A stretch of 64,000 nt of DNA from Bacteroides sp. GM023 (GTDB taxonomy: Bacteria; Bacteroidota; Bacteroidia; Bacteroidales; Bacteroidaceae), in contig NZ_JAAXGE010000004.1 of NCBI RefSeq assembly GCF_014750685.1, positions 62,001 to 126,000 of the forward strand. The letters are read 5' to 3'. The position numbers and the translations under genes are program-made. The number at the start of each line of letters is the position of its first letter. Position 1 is the stretch's first letter. Positions 33,011 to 41,585 of this stretch are shown one piece after another. Under the pieces are notes generated by a model. The model was not told where the DNA came from and searched no databases. It saw nothing but the letters and a program-made list of their open reading frames with translations.

Positions 33011-34693
33011 ATGAAACGAAAATTCAATAAGATACGATGGGCATTGGCATTAGTGGCTGCGACACTGGTTGCAGCCTGCAATAACCAGTGGGACAATCAT
33101 GTGGCGGTAGATATGCCTACTCTTGAAGGAAATGTGCTGGATGCTGTCAAAGCGAATGGGGAACTTTCAGGCTTTTATGCTTTGTTGCAGGAAACAGGCT
33201 ATGACAAGGTATTGCAGGGAGCCTATGAATATACGATTCTTGCGCCTGCCAACGAAGCCCTTTCAGGCTATGTGGAAAGTTTGGCGGAGGGTGAATGGAA
33301 TGAAGATGCGAAACTCGCGATTGTAAGAAACCATATCGCTTTCGGCACTTTCAATCTGACGACCATCTTGCAGATGGGCAATCAACTGAAGATGATTAAC
33401 GGAAAGAACAGGATAACGGGCGAACTTGCCTTCGAACCGGAGCGTTCGGACATACTTTGTAACAACGGAATGCTTCATGTAGTGGACAAGGTGGTGGCTC
33501 CATTGATGAATATTGATGAGTACTTGCAGCATTTACACGCATTGTATCCCGAAGAGTATGAACAGTTGGACAGCTTGTATGCCAAGACCACCAAGATAAT
33601 GGATAAGGACAGGAGTATACAAAAAGGAGTGAATGAAAAAGGGCAGCCCGTGTATGATACGGTTTGGACAACACGCAATTATTTCTTCGAGGAGATGCCG
33701 GTCAACAACGAGGATTCCACCTATACTTTTGTTTTGCTGAGGCAGGCGAATTTTCAGAGCCTGAAAGAAAAATACGCCAAATATATGAATCAGAGCAGTG
33801 AAGAACTTACGGATTCTTTGGTGACAGACGAACTAATCCGGGATTTGGTTTTCAAACCGGGAACGACAACGGCTTTAAGTGGTGTAGAAGTTGATTTTTC
33901 CAAAGCGGTATCTTTTGAATTGGGCGGAGTCAGAGAATATCAGGCTTCGAACGGAACGATACGTTTCTTGAACGGGGTGGATATCAAGATAAAAGAGAAT
34001 AAGGTAAAGACGGTCATCGTGGAAGCGGAAGATTACCTGGCTACTTATGCTGCTTCCAAAACGTATACCCGTCTGCGTACATGGGCAAGCGGCGGGAAAG
34101 ATGTGATGGTTTCTTCAAGAAGTTATCAGACAGACCCAGTCACCGGAGCGGAGTATTCCTTCACTTTTAATACGAGTAATATGAATACTGATGCCAACTT
34201 CTATCTTCAATATGCAGTCAACCTGAATTCAGTGATTTATGATGTATACTTGGGGTCGTATGATGATATGGCGAACCATATCAGGCAGAATGAAGAAGCG
34301 GACGTGGCCACCACGCTTGCGGTGTGTCAGAAATTACTGGCTTCCATGCCGGGTGATCCGGCGCTGCGGCGTCCGTCGGGGACTACTTCTTCGATAGATA
34401 ATAATTATTGGGGAAAAGAATGTGGTTTCGCGGGATATTCGATAGCCGGTGATGAGACGTATAAAAACACTCCGGTACATCTCCGTAAATATAATCTGGG
34501 CTCTTATATGATTCCTACTACGCCGGTAGAGGAAGCGGACGCTTATGACTTTGAAGTGCCGCGGATGGGAGAGGTGCAGTTGATGGTTTGCAACACTGCC
34601 GGTTGCCATGAATATTCGAAAGCGAGCCAACGGGGTGGAATGATGTTTCTTGATTACATCAAGTTTGTTCCCCGCATAGCGGATGGAGAGTGA
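33011..34693 (+). CDS. Fasciclin-domain lipoprotein (third)
   Basis: The 560-residue lipoprotein (TLVAAC) has one clear FAS1 domain (EYTILAPANEALSGYVESL, NGMLHVVDKVVAPLMNIDEYL), a helical linker, a second degenerate FAS1-like part (NYFFEEMPVNNEDSTYTF to GTIRFLNGVDIKI) and a C-terminal beta domain (VIVEAEDYLATYAASKTYTR ... MMFLDYIKFVPRIADG). The start of this last domain is like that of CBM6/CBM35-type modules. It shares the domain order with the gene before it, so the two are paralogues. 44 bp and 34 bp separate it from its neighbours. Confidence 0.8.
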   Translation: MKRKFNKIRWALALVAATLVAACNNQWDNHVAVDMPTLEGNVLDAVKANGELSGFYALLQETGYDKVLQGAYEYTILAPANEALSGYVESLAEGEWNEDAKLAIVRNHIAFGTFNLTTILQMGNQLKMINGKNRITGELAFEPERSDILCNNGMLHVVDKVVAPLMNIDEYLQHLHALYPEEYEQLDSLYAKTTKIMDKDRSIQKGVNEKGQPVYDTVWTTRNYFFEEMPVNNEDSTYTFVLLRQANFQSLKEKYAKYMNQSSEELTDSLVTDELIRDLVFKPGTTTALSGVEVDFSKAVSFELGGVREYQASNGTIRFLNGVDIKIKENKVKTVIVEAEDYLATYAASKTYTRLRTWASGGKDVMVSSRSYQTDPVTGAEYSFTFNTSNMNTDANFYLQYAVNLNSVIYDVYLGSYDDMANHIRQNEEADVATTLAVCQKLLASMPGDPALRRPSGTTSSIDNNYWGKECGFAGYSIAGDETYKNTPVHLRKYNLGSYMIPTTPVEEADAYDFEVPRMGEVQLMVCNTAGCHEYSKASQRGGMMFLDYIKFVPRIADGE

Positions 34694-34727
34694 CGAGAAG
34701 TGAAACGACTAAAGGAAAGATAATGCT

Positions 34728-37700
34728 ATGAATAATAAAATGAAATATATATTTCTTCTGATAGCTTGTGTATTTGCTTTATCCGGGAATGCACAGAAGT
34801 TCAACAAGAAAGTGCGTACACTGAAAGTGAAGAAGCGGATAGAGTATAAGGAAAGGGCATCGGGGACGATTGTGGATGCGGCTACGGGCAGTCCGTTGAA
34901 TGGTGTGCGTGTTGCGGTGCCGGGTCTTAGTACGGCTATGACGGATGAGTCAGGTAAGTTCTCAATCCGGATTCCTTCATATGAGGTGGAACTGTTGGTT
35001 TCAAGTCCCGGATACCAGCAGAAACGGATTCCGTTGCGTGGTGAGAAAGAGATAACGGTGCGTTTGTATGATGAGACGCATAAAAGTCTGTTTGAGGATG
35101 TATTGACACCGCTGGGAGATATGGCGGGCAGTCAGACGACAACGGCTCTTACCCAGTTGAACGGGGACAATTCCTTGAATCCGGGCACCAGTCCTGAAGC
35201 GCTGCTTCAGGGAACAGTACCGGGACTGAACACTTTATTCCGTTCAGGTATGGAGAATGCCGGCGCGAATATGTTTATGGGAGGATTCAACTCTATCTAC
35301 ACCAACAACCAGCCATTGCTGATTATCGACGGAATGGTAGTGGAAAACCTTTCGGCAGGGGTATCCCTGATAGACGGCTATTTGTCTACTCCGATGAGTA
35401 CGATTGATGTGAAGGATATTGAACGGATTACTGTCCTGAAGGATGCGGCTACGCTGTATGGAGTAAAAGGAAGTAATGGCGCTATTGTCATTGAAACGAA
35501 ACGTGCCAAAGATGCCGAAACACGGATAACCGCGCAGATAACGACCGGTATGAACTTGAAACCGGGCAGTATTCCGATGTTGGATGCCGTGCAGTCAAAA
35601 CGTTATCTGATGGACGTATATCAGAGTCGGGGATATTCTGCCGGTGACATACAGAAACTTCCGTTTATCAACGATACGAAACCCGAACAGCATCCTTGGG
35701 GATACGAGGGAAATGCCGATTATTACCGTTACAACAAAAATACAAACTGGCAAGACCAGTTGTTTGTACAGGGATTCAAGCAGAATTACTCCATTGGCGT
35801 AATGGGTGGCGATGATGTCGCACTCTATGCCTTATCGTTGGGATATTTGCAAAACGAAGGACTGGTGGAAGGTACTGACTTCTCCCGTTTCTCGGCGCGT
35901 ATCAATACGGATATAAACTTCTCACCGAAGTTTAAGGTACAGACCAATATGAACTTTGTGTATGGCAAAAAGAACCTGATGCAGGAAGGAAATGCCAGTC
36001 TGCAGAATCCGATTTATGCTTCATTGGTCAAATCTCCCTTTATGGCGGGCTTCACTTATAACGAACAAGACCAGCTATCTCCGAACTACGAGGAAGTAGA
36101 CCTTTTCGGTATGTCAAATCCGACTGCCATTGTAGATAATATGATGCAGGAGAATACTAGCTACGGATTCTTTGCCAATATACATCTTAAATATAAGATT
36201 TGGAAAGAGCTGACATTGAGCACCCGTTTCGGACTTCGCCTGAATAAGGAGAAAGAGCGTGTTTTCCGTCCGGAGAAGGGAATCCCTTATGAGGACGTCG
36301 CTACATCCGAGATAACCAATCAGATGCAGTATCGTACGGAGCGCATATTCTCCTTGTTTGATGAGACTCGTGCCAATTATCTGTTTAAGTTGGGTGTAGA
36401 GCACCAGTTGGATGCTACATTGGGTATGCGTTATTTCAATAACCGGAGTGAGGACGACTGGGGTAAATCGTTCAATTCGACCAGTGACAGATTCCGCTCG
36501 TTGCAGTACGGATTGAACGACCTGCGTCAGATGGGTGGTTCCATTGGAACATGGAATTGGCTTTCGTTCTATGGCAATGTCGCCTATTCATTGAAGAACA
36601 GATATTTTGTGAATGCAACCCTTTCGGCCGACGCTTCTTCCCGCTATGGGGAAGATATAGGCCAGTTCCAGATTTTTCCGGCATTGTCGGCAGCCTGGGT
36701 GGTATCTTCGGAGAACTTTATGCGTTCACTGCCCTGGGTGGATTTACTGAAAATCCGTGCCGGATATTCTATGTCCGGTAATGATGATATTGGCAATTAC
36801 GCTGCCCGCCGTTATTATTCCTCACAGAATTTACTGGGTAATTACGGACTGGTGCGGGGAAATCTGGTGAACAAGTATCTGAAACCGGAACGGATGGCTC
36901 GTCTGAATGCCGGTATGGATGTGGCTGTACTAAATGAACGCCTGTCATTGAGTGTGGACGTCTACCGTTCCACTATTAAAGATATGATTGCTTATTCACC
37001 CATAACTTCCTATTCCGGTTTCTCTACCTACATAGATAATAGCGGAGAGATGAGAAACACAGGTGTTGACGTAGCAATCAATGCCCGCGTACTCAACCTG
37101 CCTTCGTTAAAATGGGATTTGGGAGCAACCGTATCGCATTATAAAAACAAGATAACCGAACTGAAAGGAAACAGTTACCTGACGGATATTGCCGACGGAA
37201 CTATTCTTACGGAAGTAGGTAGACCTATGGGAGTATTCTATGGTTATAAGACGAATGGCGTATACACCACTACGGAAGAAGCAAAAGCGGACGGACTGCA
37301 AGTACGTTCCGGTTTGGCAGACGTGCCGTTCGAAGCCGGTGATGTACGGTTTGTGAACATGAATGGCGATAAATATATCAATGAGGAAGATATGACAGTG
37401 ATTGGGAATCCCAACCCGGATATTTACGGGGGATTGAATACGCGTATCCTGTGGAAGAATTTCACTTTCTCAGCCCGGTTTACTTATTCCCTGGGAAATG
37501 ATGTCTATAATTATACCCGCCGCACATTGGAATCTATGTCGGGAATGGAAAATCAGACACAGGCAGTCTTGAACCGTTGGAGAGCGGAAGGACAGGTTAC
37601 CAGTATGCCTAAAGTGACTTACGGCGACCCGATGGGAAATGCCCGTTTTTCCGACCGTTGGATTGAAGACGGTTCTTATCTGAAATTCAAGAATCTGACG

Positions 37701-37904
37701 GTGGCGTATGATGTGCCTATAAAAAAGGGTATCATTACAGCTATACAGGTCTATGCCGTAGCGGAAAATCTTTGCACCTGGACGAAGTATAAAGGGTACG
37801 ACCCCGAATTCAGCGCCAGTACCAACCCGTTGGGTTATGGCATTGATGCTTTTATGACGCCGCAGGCGCGCACATTTTATGTGGGATTAAAACTAGGATT
37901 ATAA
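34728..37904 (+). CDS. SusC/RagA-type TonB-dependent outer membrane transporter (2)
   Basis: The 1058-residue protein has a signal peptide (ending SGNAQ), a short basic stretch (KFNKKVRTLKVKKRIEYKER), a carboxypeptidase-like domain (GTIVDAATGSPLNGVRVAVPG), the plug (PEALLQGTVPGLNTL, QPLLIIDGMVVENL, ERITVLKDAATLYGVKGSNGA) and the barrel ending FYVGLKLGL. ATG at 34728 or 34740 can serve as start. The SusD partner follows 16 bp later. The basic stretch before the beta domain is not seen in the first SusC. Confidence 0.94.
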   Translation: MNNKMKYIFLLIACVFALSGNAQKFNKKVRTLKVKKRIEYKERASGTIVDAATGSPLNGVRVAVPGLSTAMTDESGKFSIRIPSYEVELLVSSPGYQQKRIPLRGEKEITVRLYDETHKSLFEDVLTPLGDMAGSQTTTALTQLNGDNSLNPGTSPEALLQGTVPGLNTLFRSGMENAGANMFMGGFNSIYTNNQPLLIIDGMVVENLSAGVSLIDGYLSTPMSTIDVKDIERITVLKDAATLYGVKGSNGAIVIETKRAKDAETRITAQITTGMNLKPGSIPMLDAVQSKRYLMDVYQSRGYSAGDIQKLPFINDTKPEQHPWGYEGNADYYRYNKNTNWQDQLFVQGFKQNYSIGVMGGDDVALYALSLGYLQNEGLVEGTDFSRFSARINTDINFSPKFKVQTNMNFVYGKKNLMQEGNASLQNPIYASLVKSPFMAGFTYNEQDQLSPNYEEVDLFGMSNPTAIVDNMMQENTSYGFFANIHLKYKIWKELTLSTRFGLRLNKEKERVFRPEKGIPYEDVATSEITNQMQYRTERIFSLFDETRANYLFKLGVEHQLDATLGMRYFNNRSEDDWGKSFNSTSDRFRSLQYGLNDLRQMGGSIGTWNWLSFYGNVAYSLKNRYFVNATLSADASSRYGEDIGQFQIFPALSAAWVVSSENFMRSLPWVDLLKIRAGYSMSGNDDIGNYAARRYYSSQNLLGNYGLVRGNLVNKYLKPERMARLNAGMDVAVLNERLSLSVDVYRSTIKDMIAYSPITSYSGFSTYIDNSGEMRNTGVDVAINARVLNLPSLKWDLGATVSHYKNKITELKGNSYLTDIADGTILTEVGRPMGVFYGYKTNGVYTTTEEAKADGLQVRSGLADVPFEAGDVRFVNMNGDKYINEEDMTVIGNPNPDIYGGLNTRILWKNFTFSARFTYSLGNDVYNYTRRTLESMSGMENQTQAVLNRWRAEGQVTSMPKVTYGDPMGNARFSDRWIEDGSYLKFKNLTVAYDVPIKKGIITAIQVYAVAENLCTWTKYKGYDPEFSASTNPLGYGIDAFMTPQARTFYVGLKLGL

Positions 37905-37920
37905 AAAGGAGTACAGGACT

Positions 37921-39651
37921 ATGAAATCAATCAGAAATATAATCATGCTTTGTGGAGTGCTGATAAGTACGTTCACTGCTTGTGTGGATACGGAACTTGA
38001 ATCTGTCGTTGAATATAAGAACCACTATAATACAATCCCTGATGCGGATAATGCCATTCTGGGACTGTATGGATTGTTTATGAACCTGGCGGAACAGACC
38101 GTTGTGCTGGGAGAATTGCGTGCCGACCTGATGGATGTCACGAATAACGCGTCCATTGAATTGCAGGAAATCAGTGCCAATACTCCTTCCGCCAACAACA
38201 AATATGCCGACCTGACGAATTACTATGCTGTCATTCAGAACTGTAATGATATGCTTGCCGGATTCGACGAGATGCTGGCCAACCACCGGATGACGAAGGA
38301 TGAATATGCGGAACGTTATTCGGATGTTGCCGCTATCCGTTGCTGGACGTATCTGCAAGTGGGTATGTATTTCGGTAAACTCGTGTATGTGACTACTCCT
38401 ACCGTATCGGTAGAGGATGCGCAGAAACTCGAACATCAGGCTAAAATAGGACTGGATGAACTGTTACCGCTGTTGATAGAATGTATGGAGAATCTTCCTA
38501 CATTGGATGATTACAAGAACAGTGCGCTGGTACAATATAAGCTTGACACGTATGAATTGAAGCGTTTCTTCATTAATAAGCGCATCCTGTTGGGAGATTT
38601 ATATCTGTGGAACAATAATTATAGGGAAGCGGCTGTGCAGTATCGTAAATTCCTGGCAACCGATGAAGATAAATCGGCAACGTCCAATAGCGTGAGATAT
38701 CGTTGCGGAACTTACTCCACCGGAGGAGATACCTATTATCAGGTCTTTTACGAACGTTATATGGAAGGAGATATAAACAGCTATAAGAATACATGGTTGA
38801 ATATGTTTTCCTTTCAGGCAGACAAATCCGCCTTATGGAGTGAATTGATTTGGACGGTCAGCTATGATGAAAAGTTCGAGCCTTACTATCCGATGATTGA
38901 ATTGTTTGCCAATCAGGGAAAAGGAAAATACCAATTGAAGCCCTCGGATTATGCAGTTGAAAGCCTGTGGGCTTCACAGACACAAACCAATGGAGCACCG
39001 TTTGACGGGCGCGGGGACGATTCTTCCTTCAAATGGGTGGATGGTCAGTGCGTAGTACAGAAATATCTGTATGACTATGACCCGGCAAAACCTTATATGA
39101 AGCGCGGACGTTGGTTCTTGAACCGTGCCGCATTGGTTCTGTTGCGTTACGCCGAAGCAGCCAATCGTTGTGGATATACGGATTTGGCCTATTCCATCCT
39201 GAATGAGGGTTTCAAGAATACATATACCTGGGGAGACGAGTATGGCGACCAGAACAGGCAGACAGGCTACGGCCCCGGTGAACCTTATCCCGCACCCTTC
39301 TATTTCGATGCGCGCTCGATGGATGCACCCTATCATCGTGCTCCCTGGCGTGAATTTAACGGAATACGGGGACGTGTATCATTGAAAGCGAAACCGATAG
39401 AACCGCAACAAGACGAGACGAAGGTACAATGTATGGAAAAGATGCTGATTGAAGAAGCTGCGTTGGAATGTGCGTTTGAAGGTCATCGCTGGGGAGACCT
39501 TGTCCGTGTGGCAAGACGCATGAATAAAGAAAAGGCGGGTTCCGGTAGTGAATATCTGAAAAAGGTAATCGGCAAGAAATACGAACGTTCGGGATTGGCA
39601 ATGCCGGATTTCTCGTCGGAAGATAAATGGTATCTGAATGTATCCAAGTAA
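37921..39651 (+). CDS. SusD/RagB-type surface glycan-binding lipoprotein (2)
   Basis: The 576-residue lipoprotein (TFTAC) has the SusD pattern: DADNAILGLYGLFMNLAEQ, NYYAVIQNCNDMLAGFDEML, IRCWTYLQVGMYFGKLVYV and the C-terminal LIEEAALECAFEGHRWGDLVRVARR. It pairs with the SusC before it. Similarity to the first SusD is low by eye, so the two pairs probably did not arise by recent duplication. Confidence 0.94.
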   Translation: MKSIRNIIMLCGVLISTFTACVDTELESVVEYKNHYNTIPDADNAILGLYGLFMNLAEQTVVLGELRADLMDVTNNASIELQEISANTPSANNKYADLTNYYAVIQNCNDMLAGFDEMLANHRMTKDEYAERYSDVAAIRCWTYLQVGMYFGKLVYVTTPTVSVEDAQKLEHQAKIGLDELLPLLIECMENLPTLDDYKNSALVQYKLDTYELKRFFINKRILLGDLYLWNNNYREAAVQYRKFLATDEDKSATSNSVRYRCGTYSTGGDTYYQVFYERYMEGDINSYKNTWLNMFSFQADKSALWSELIWTVSYDEKFEPYYPMIELFANQGKGKYQLKPSDYAVESLWASQTQTNGAPFDGRGDDSSFKWVDGQCVVQKYLYDYDPAKPYMKRGRWFLNRAALVLLRYAEAANRCGYTDLAYSILNEGFKNTYTWGDEYGDQNRQTGYGPGEPYPAPFYFDARSMDAPYHRAPWREFNGIRGRVSLKAKPIEPQQDETKVQCMEKMLIEEAALECAFEGHRWGDLVRVARRMNKEKAGSGSEYLKKVIGKKYERSGLAMPDFSSEDKWYLNVSK

Positions 39652-39662
39652 AAAAGGGAAGA

Positions 39663-41372
39663 ATGATGAGAACTGTTTTAAAGGACTTGTATGTGTGTAA
39701 AGTGGCGAGGCGTTGCCTTTGCCTGTTGGTACTGGGCTTTTTGTGTGCGGTGGCAGGTGCGCAGGAACCGGCTCATGTCATTATTGTAGCCGGACAGTCG
39801 AACACCGACGGACGAGTGCCTGTTGCAGACTTGCCGGAATATATCAAGAGTATGGGGACAGACAGCACAGGCTTCGCCAAAGGAGCTTATAAATATTGCA
39901 AAATATCACAGAATCGTGTGGATGGAAAGTTTATTCCCTTTTGGCCCCGTCGCAATCGTTGGGGGTATGATGCCGTCACTTATTATCTGTTGGAACAGTT
40001 CTATCAAAAAGACTTTTATGTAATAAAATGGGCGGTAGGCGGCACATCAATAACACCGGAGAATACGGACTCCCGTGGCGGACACTGGTCTGCTGACCTG
40101 GAATGGTTGGCACAAAATACTCCTACAGCGAAAAAGGGAAAATCGTTACTTCTCTCATTCGCTCAACAAATAAGTAATAGCATCACAAAAACGCTGTCAC
40201 ATTTGCCGGAAGGCTATCATATTGACGCTTTTCTTTGGCATCAAGGCGAGAGCGATTCGGCATATGGCCCGGATTATTATGAAAATCTGAAAAATGTAGT
40301 AGGCTATGTACGTAATCACCTCACCCGTAAAACTGGAGAGGATTATTCGGAACTGCCTTTCATCTTCGGTTCTGTAGCCAAATCGAACAAGCGTTATAAT
40401 GCAGAAGTGGAGACGGCAATGAAGAGGCTGGCTTCAGAAGATAAGAACGCTTATCTGATAGATATGTCGAAAGCTGCTTTGCTGAAAGACCGCCTTCATT
40501 TTGATAAGACATCTGCCGAATATTTGGGTAAACAGATGTATGAGACAATGATACAGGCCTCTTCCATGAACAAAACCTCTGCACAGCCACCGTTTGATGT
40601 TGATTTGTGGGAAAAGGGGTTGCCTAATTCGAATGGGATGGAAGCGGAAGGATACGATGATAAGAAGCATAATTATAAACCGTCTCTTAGGGTATTTCTT
40701 CCTGCTTCAGAGAAGCCGGTTAAAGCTATCCTGATTTGTCCCGGAGGCGGATATGACCATTTGGCTATGAAAGATGAAGGATATGACTGGGCTTTATATT
40801 TCAATAAACGGAATATAGCGGCAGTGGTACTGAAATACCGGATGCCGAATGGTAATCCCGAAGTTCCCGTTTCGGATGCTTATGAGGCAATGCGCTGCAT
40901 AAGAGAACATGCGAAGGAGTGGAATATTCTTCCGGACAGTATCGGAATAATGGGGTCATCGGCTGGCGGTCATTTGGCTTCTACCGTTGCTACTCATGCC
41001 CCCGCTAAATTACGTCCGGCCTTTCAGATTCTTTTTTATCCAGTGATTACAATGGATGGGCAGTATGCTCATCAAGGTTCAAGAAAGCATCTGTTGGGAG
41101 AGAATCCTGATGCAAAGCTAGTGAAGAAATATAGCAATGAATGGCAGGTAAATAAAAAAACGCCCCGTGCTTTTCTTGCGCTGTCCGGTGATGACCAAAG
41201 TGTGAAGCCTGTTCATTCAGAGAGTTATCACAAGGCACTGAAAGCACAGAAAATTCCTTCGGAAATACATATCTATGCCAATGGAAAGCATGGGTGGGGA
41301 TATAATAAAAGACCATTTGCGCAACGTGCTGAAATGATGAAAGATTTGGAAAGTTGGTTGAGAACCTTATAA
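39663..41372 (+). CDS. Two-domain carbohydrate esterase: SASA/SGNH domain plus alpha/beta-hydrolase
   Basis: Start set at ATG 39663, just after GGGAAG at 39656-39661; the open frame to 39627 would overlap SusD. After the signal (ending AGAQ) comes a sialate-O-acetylesterase-like SGNH domain: VAGQSNTDGR (Ser), GGTSI, LWHQGESDS and DRLHFD (Asp/His). From about residue 320 an alpha/beta-hydrolase follows: GGGYDHLAMKDEG (oxyanion), nucleophile elbow GSSAGGHLAS, ALSGDDQ and KHGWG (His). Both catalytic sets look complete, so two ester types (for example acetyl on different sugars, or feruloyl) could be removed by one protein. Last gene of the transport operon. Confidence 0.82.
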   Translation: MMRTVLKDLYVCKVARRCLCLLVLGFLCAVAGAQEPAHVIIVAGQSNTDGRVPVADLPEYIKSMGTDSTGFAKGAYKYCKISQNRVDGKFIPFWPRRNRWGYDAVTYYLLEQFYQKDFYVIKWAVGGTSITPENTDSRGGHWSADLEWLAQNTPTAKKGKSLLLSFAQQISNSITKTLSHLPEGYHIDAFLWHQGESDSAYGPDYYENLKNVVGYVRNHLTRKTGEDYSELPFIFGSVAKSNKRYNAEVETAMKRLASEDKNAYLIDMSKAALLKDRLHFDKTSAEYLGKQMYETMIQASSMNKTSAQPPFDVDLWEKGLPNSNGMEAEGYDDKKHNYKPSLRVFLPASEKPVKAILICPGGGYDHLAMKDEGYDWALYFNKRNIAAVVLKYRMPNGNPEVPVSDAYEAMRCIREHAKEWNILPDSIGIMGSSAGGHLASTVATHAPAKLRPAFQILFYPVITMDGQYAHQGSRKHLLGENPDAKLVKKYSNEWQVNKKTPRAFLALSGDDQSVKPVHSESYHKALKAQKIPSEIHIYANGKHGWGYNKRPFAQRAEMMKDLESWLRTL

Positions 41373-41383
41373 AGGAATTGTAA

Positions 41384-41435
41384 AGAATATGCCCGACTTG
41401 AACATGCCGGTATGGCTTGAATATGCCGGAATAGG
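41384..41435 (+). repeat. Short 19-bp tandem repeats after the esterase gene
   Basis: CTTGAACATGCCGGTATGG (41397-41415) and CTTGAATATGCCGGAATAG (41416-41434) are adjacent near-copies, with a third partial copy (GAATATGCCCGA) just before. They lie in the 213-bp gap before the HTCS gene. No hairpin or T-run is evident. Confidence 0.65.
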
Positions 41436-41548
41436 TAAATATAGAGGTTTTTAGGTTGTTTGATAATTGTGTGAAGTCTGGACTGGATAAAGCGTAGATT
41501 CGTTTTATTTCCGGTTCGGACTAATTTTATTATTCCAAAATTCTTCGC

Positions 41549-41556
41549 TATTTTTG
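41549..41556 (+). promoter_or_regulatory. -7 box of the locus HTCS gene
   Basis: TATTTTTG matches TAnnTTTG, 30 bp before the ATG at 41586. No clear TTTG -33 and no TCCAT operator is near, so the regulator itself does not seem to be under its own operator. Confidence 0.5.
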
Positions 41557-41585
41557 TTAGACATTTATTATTAATCTTGAAATCT

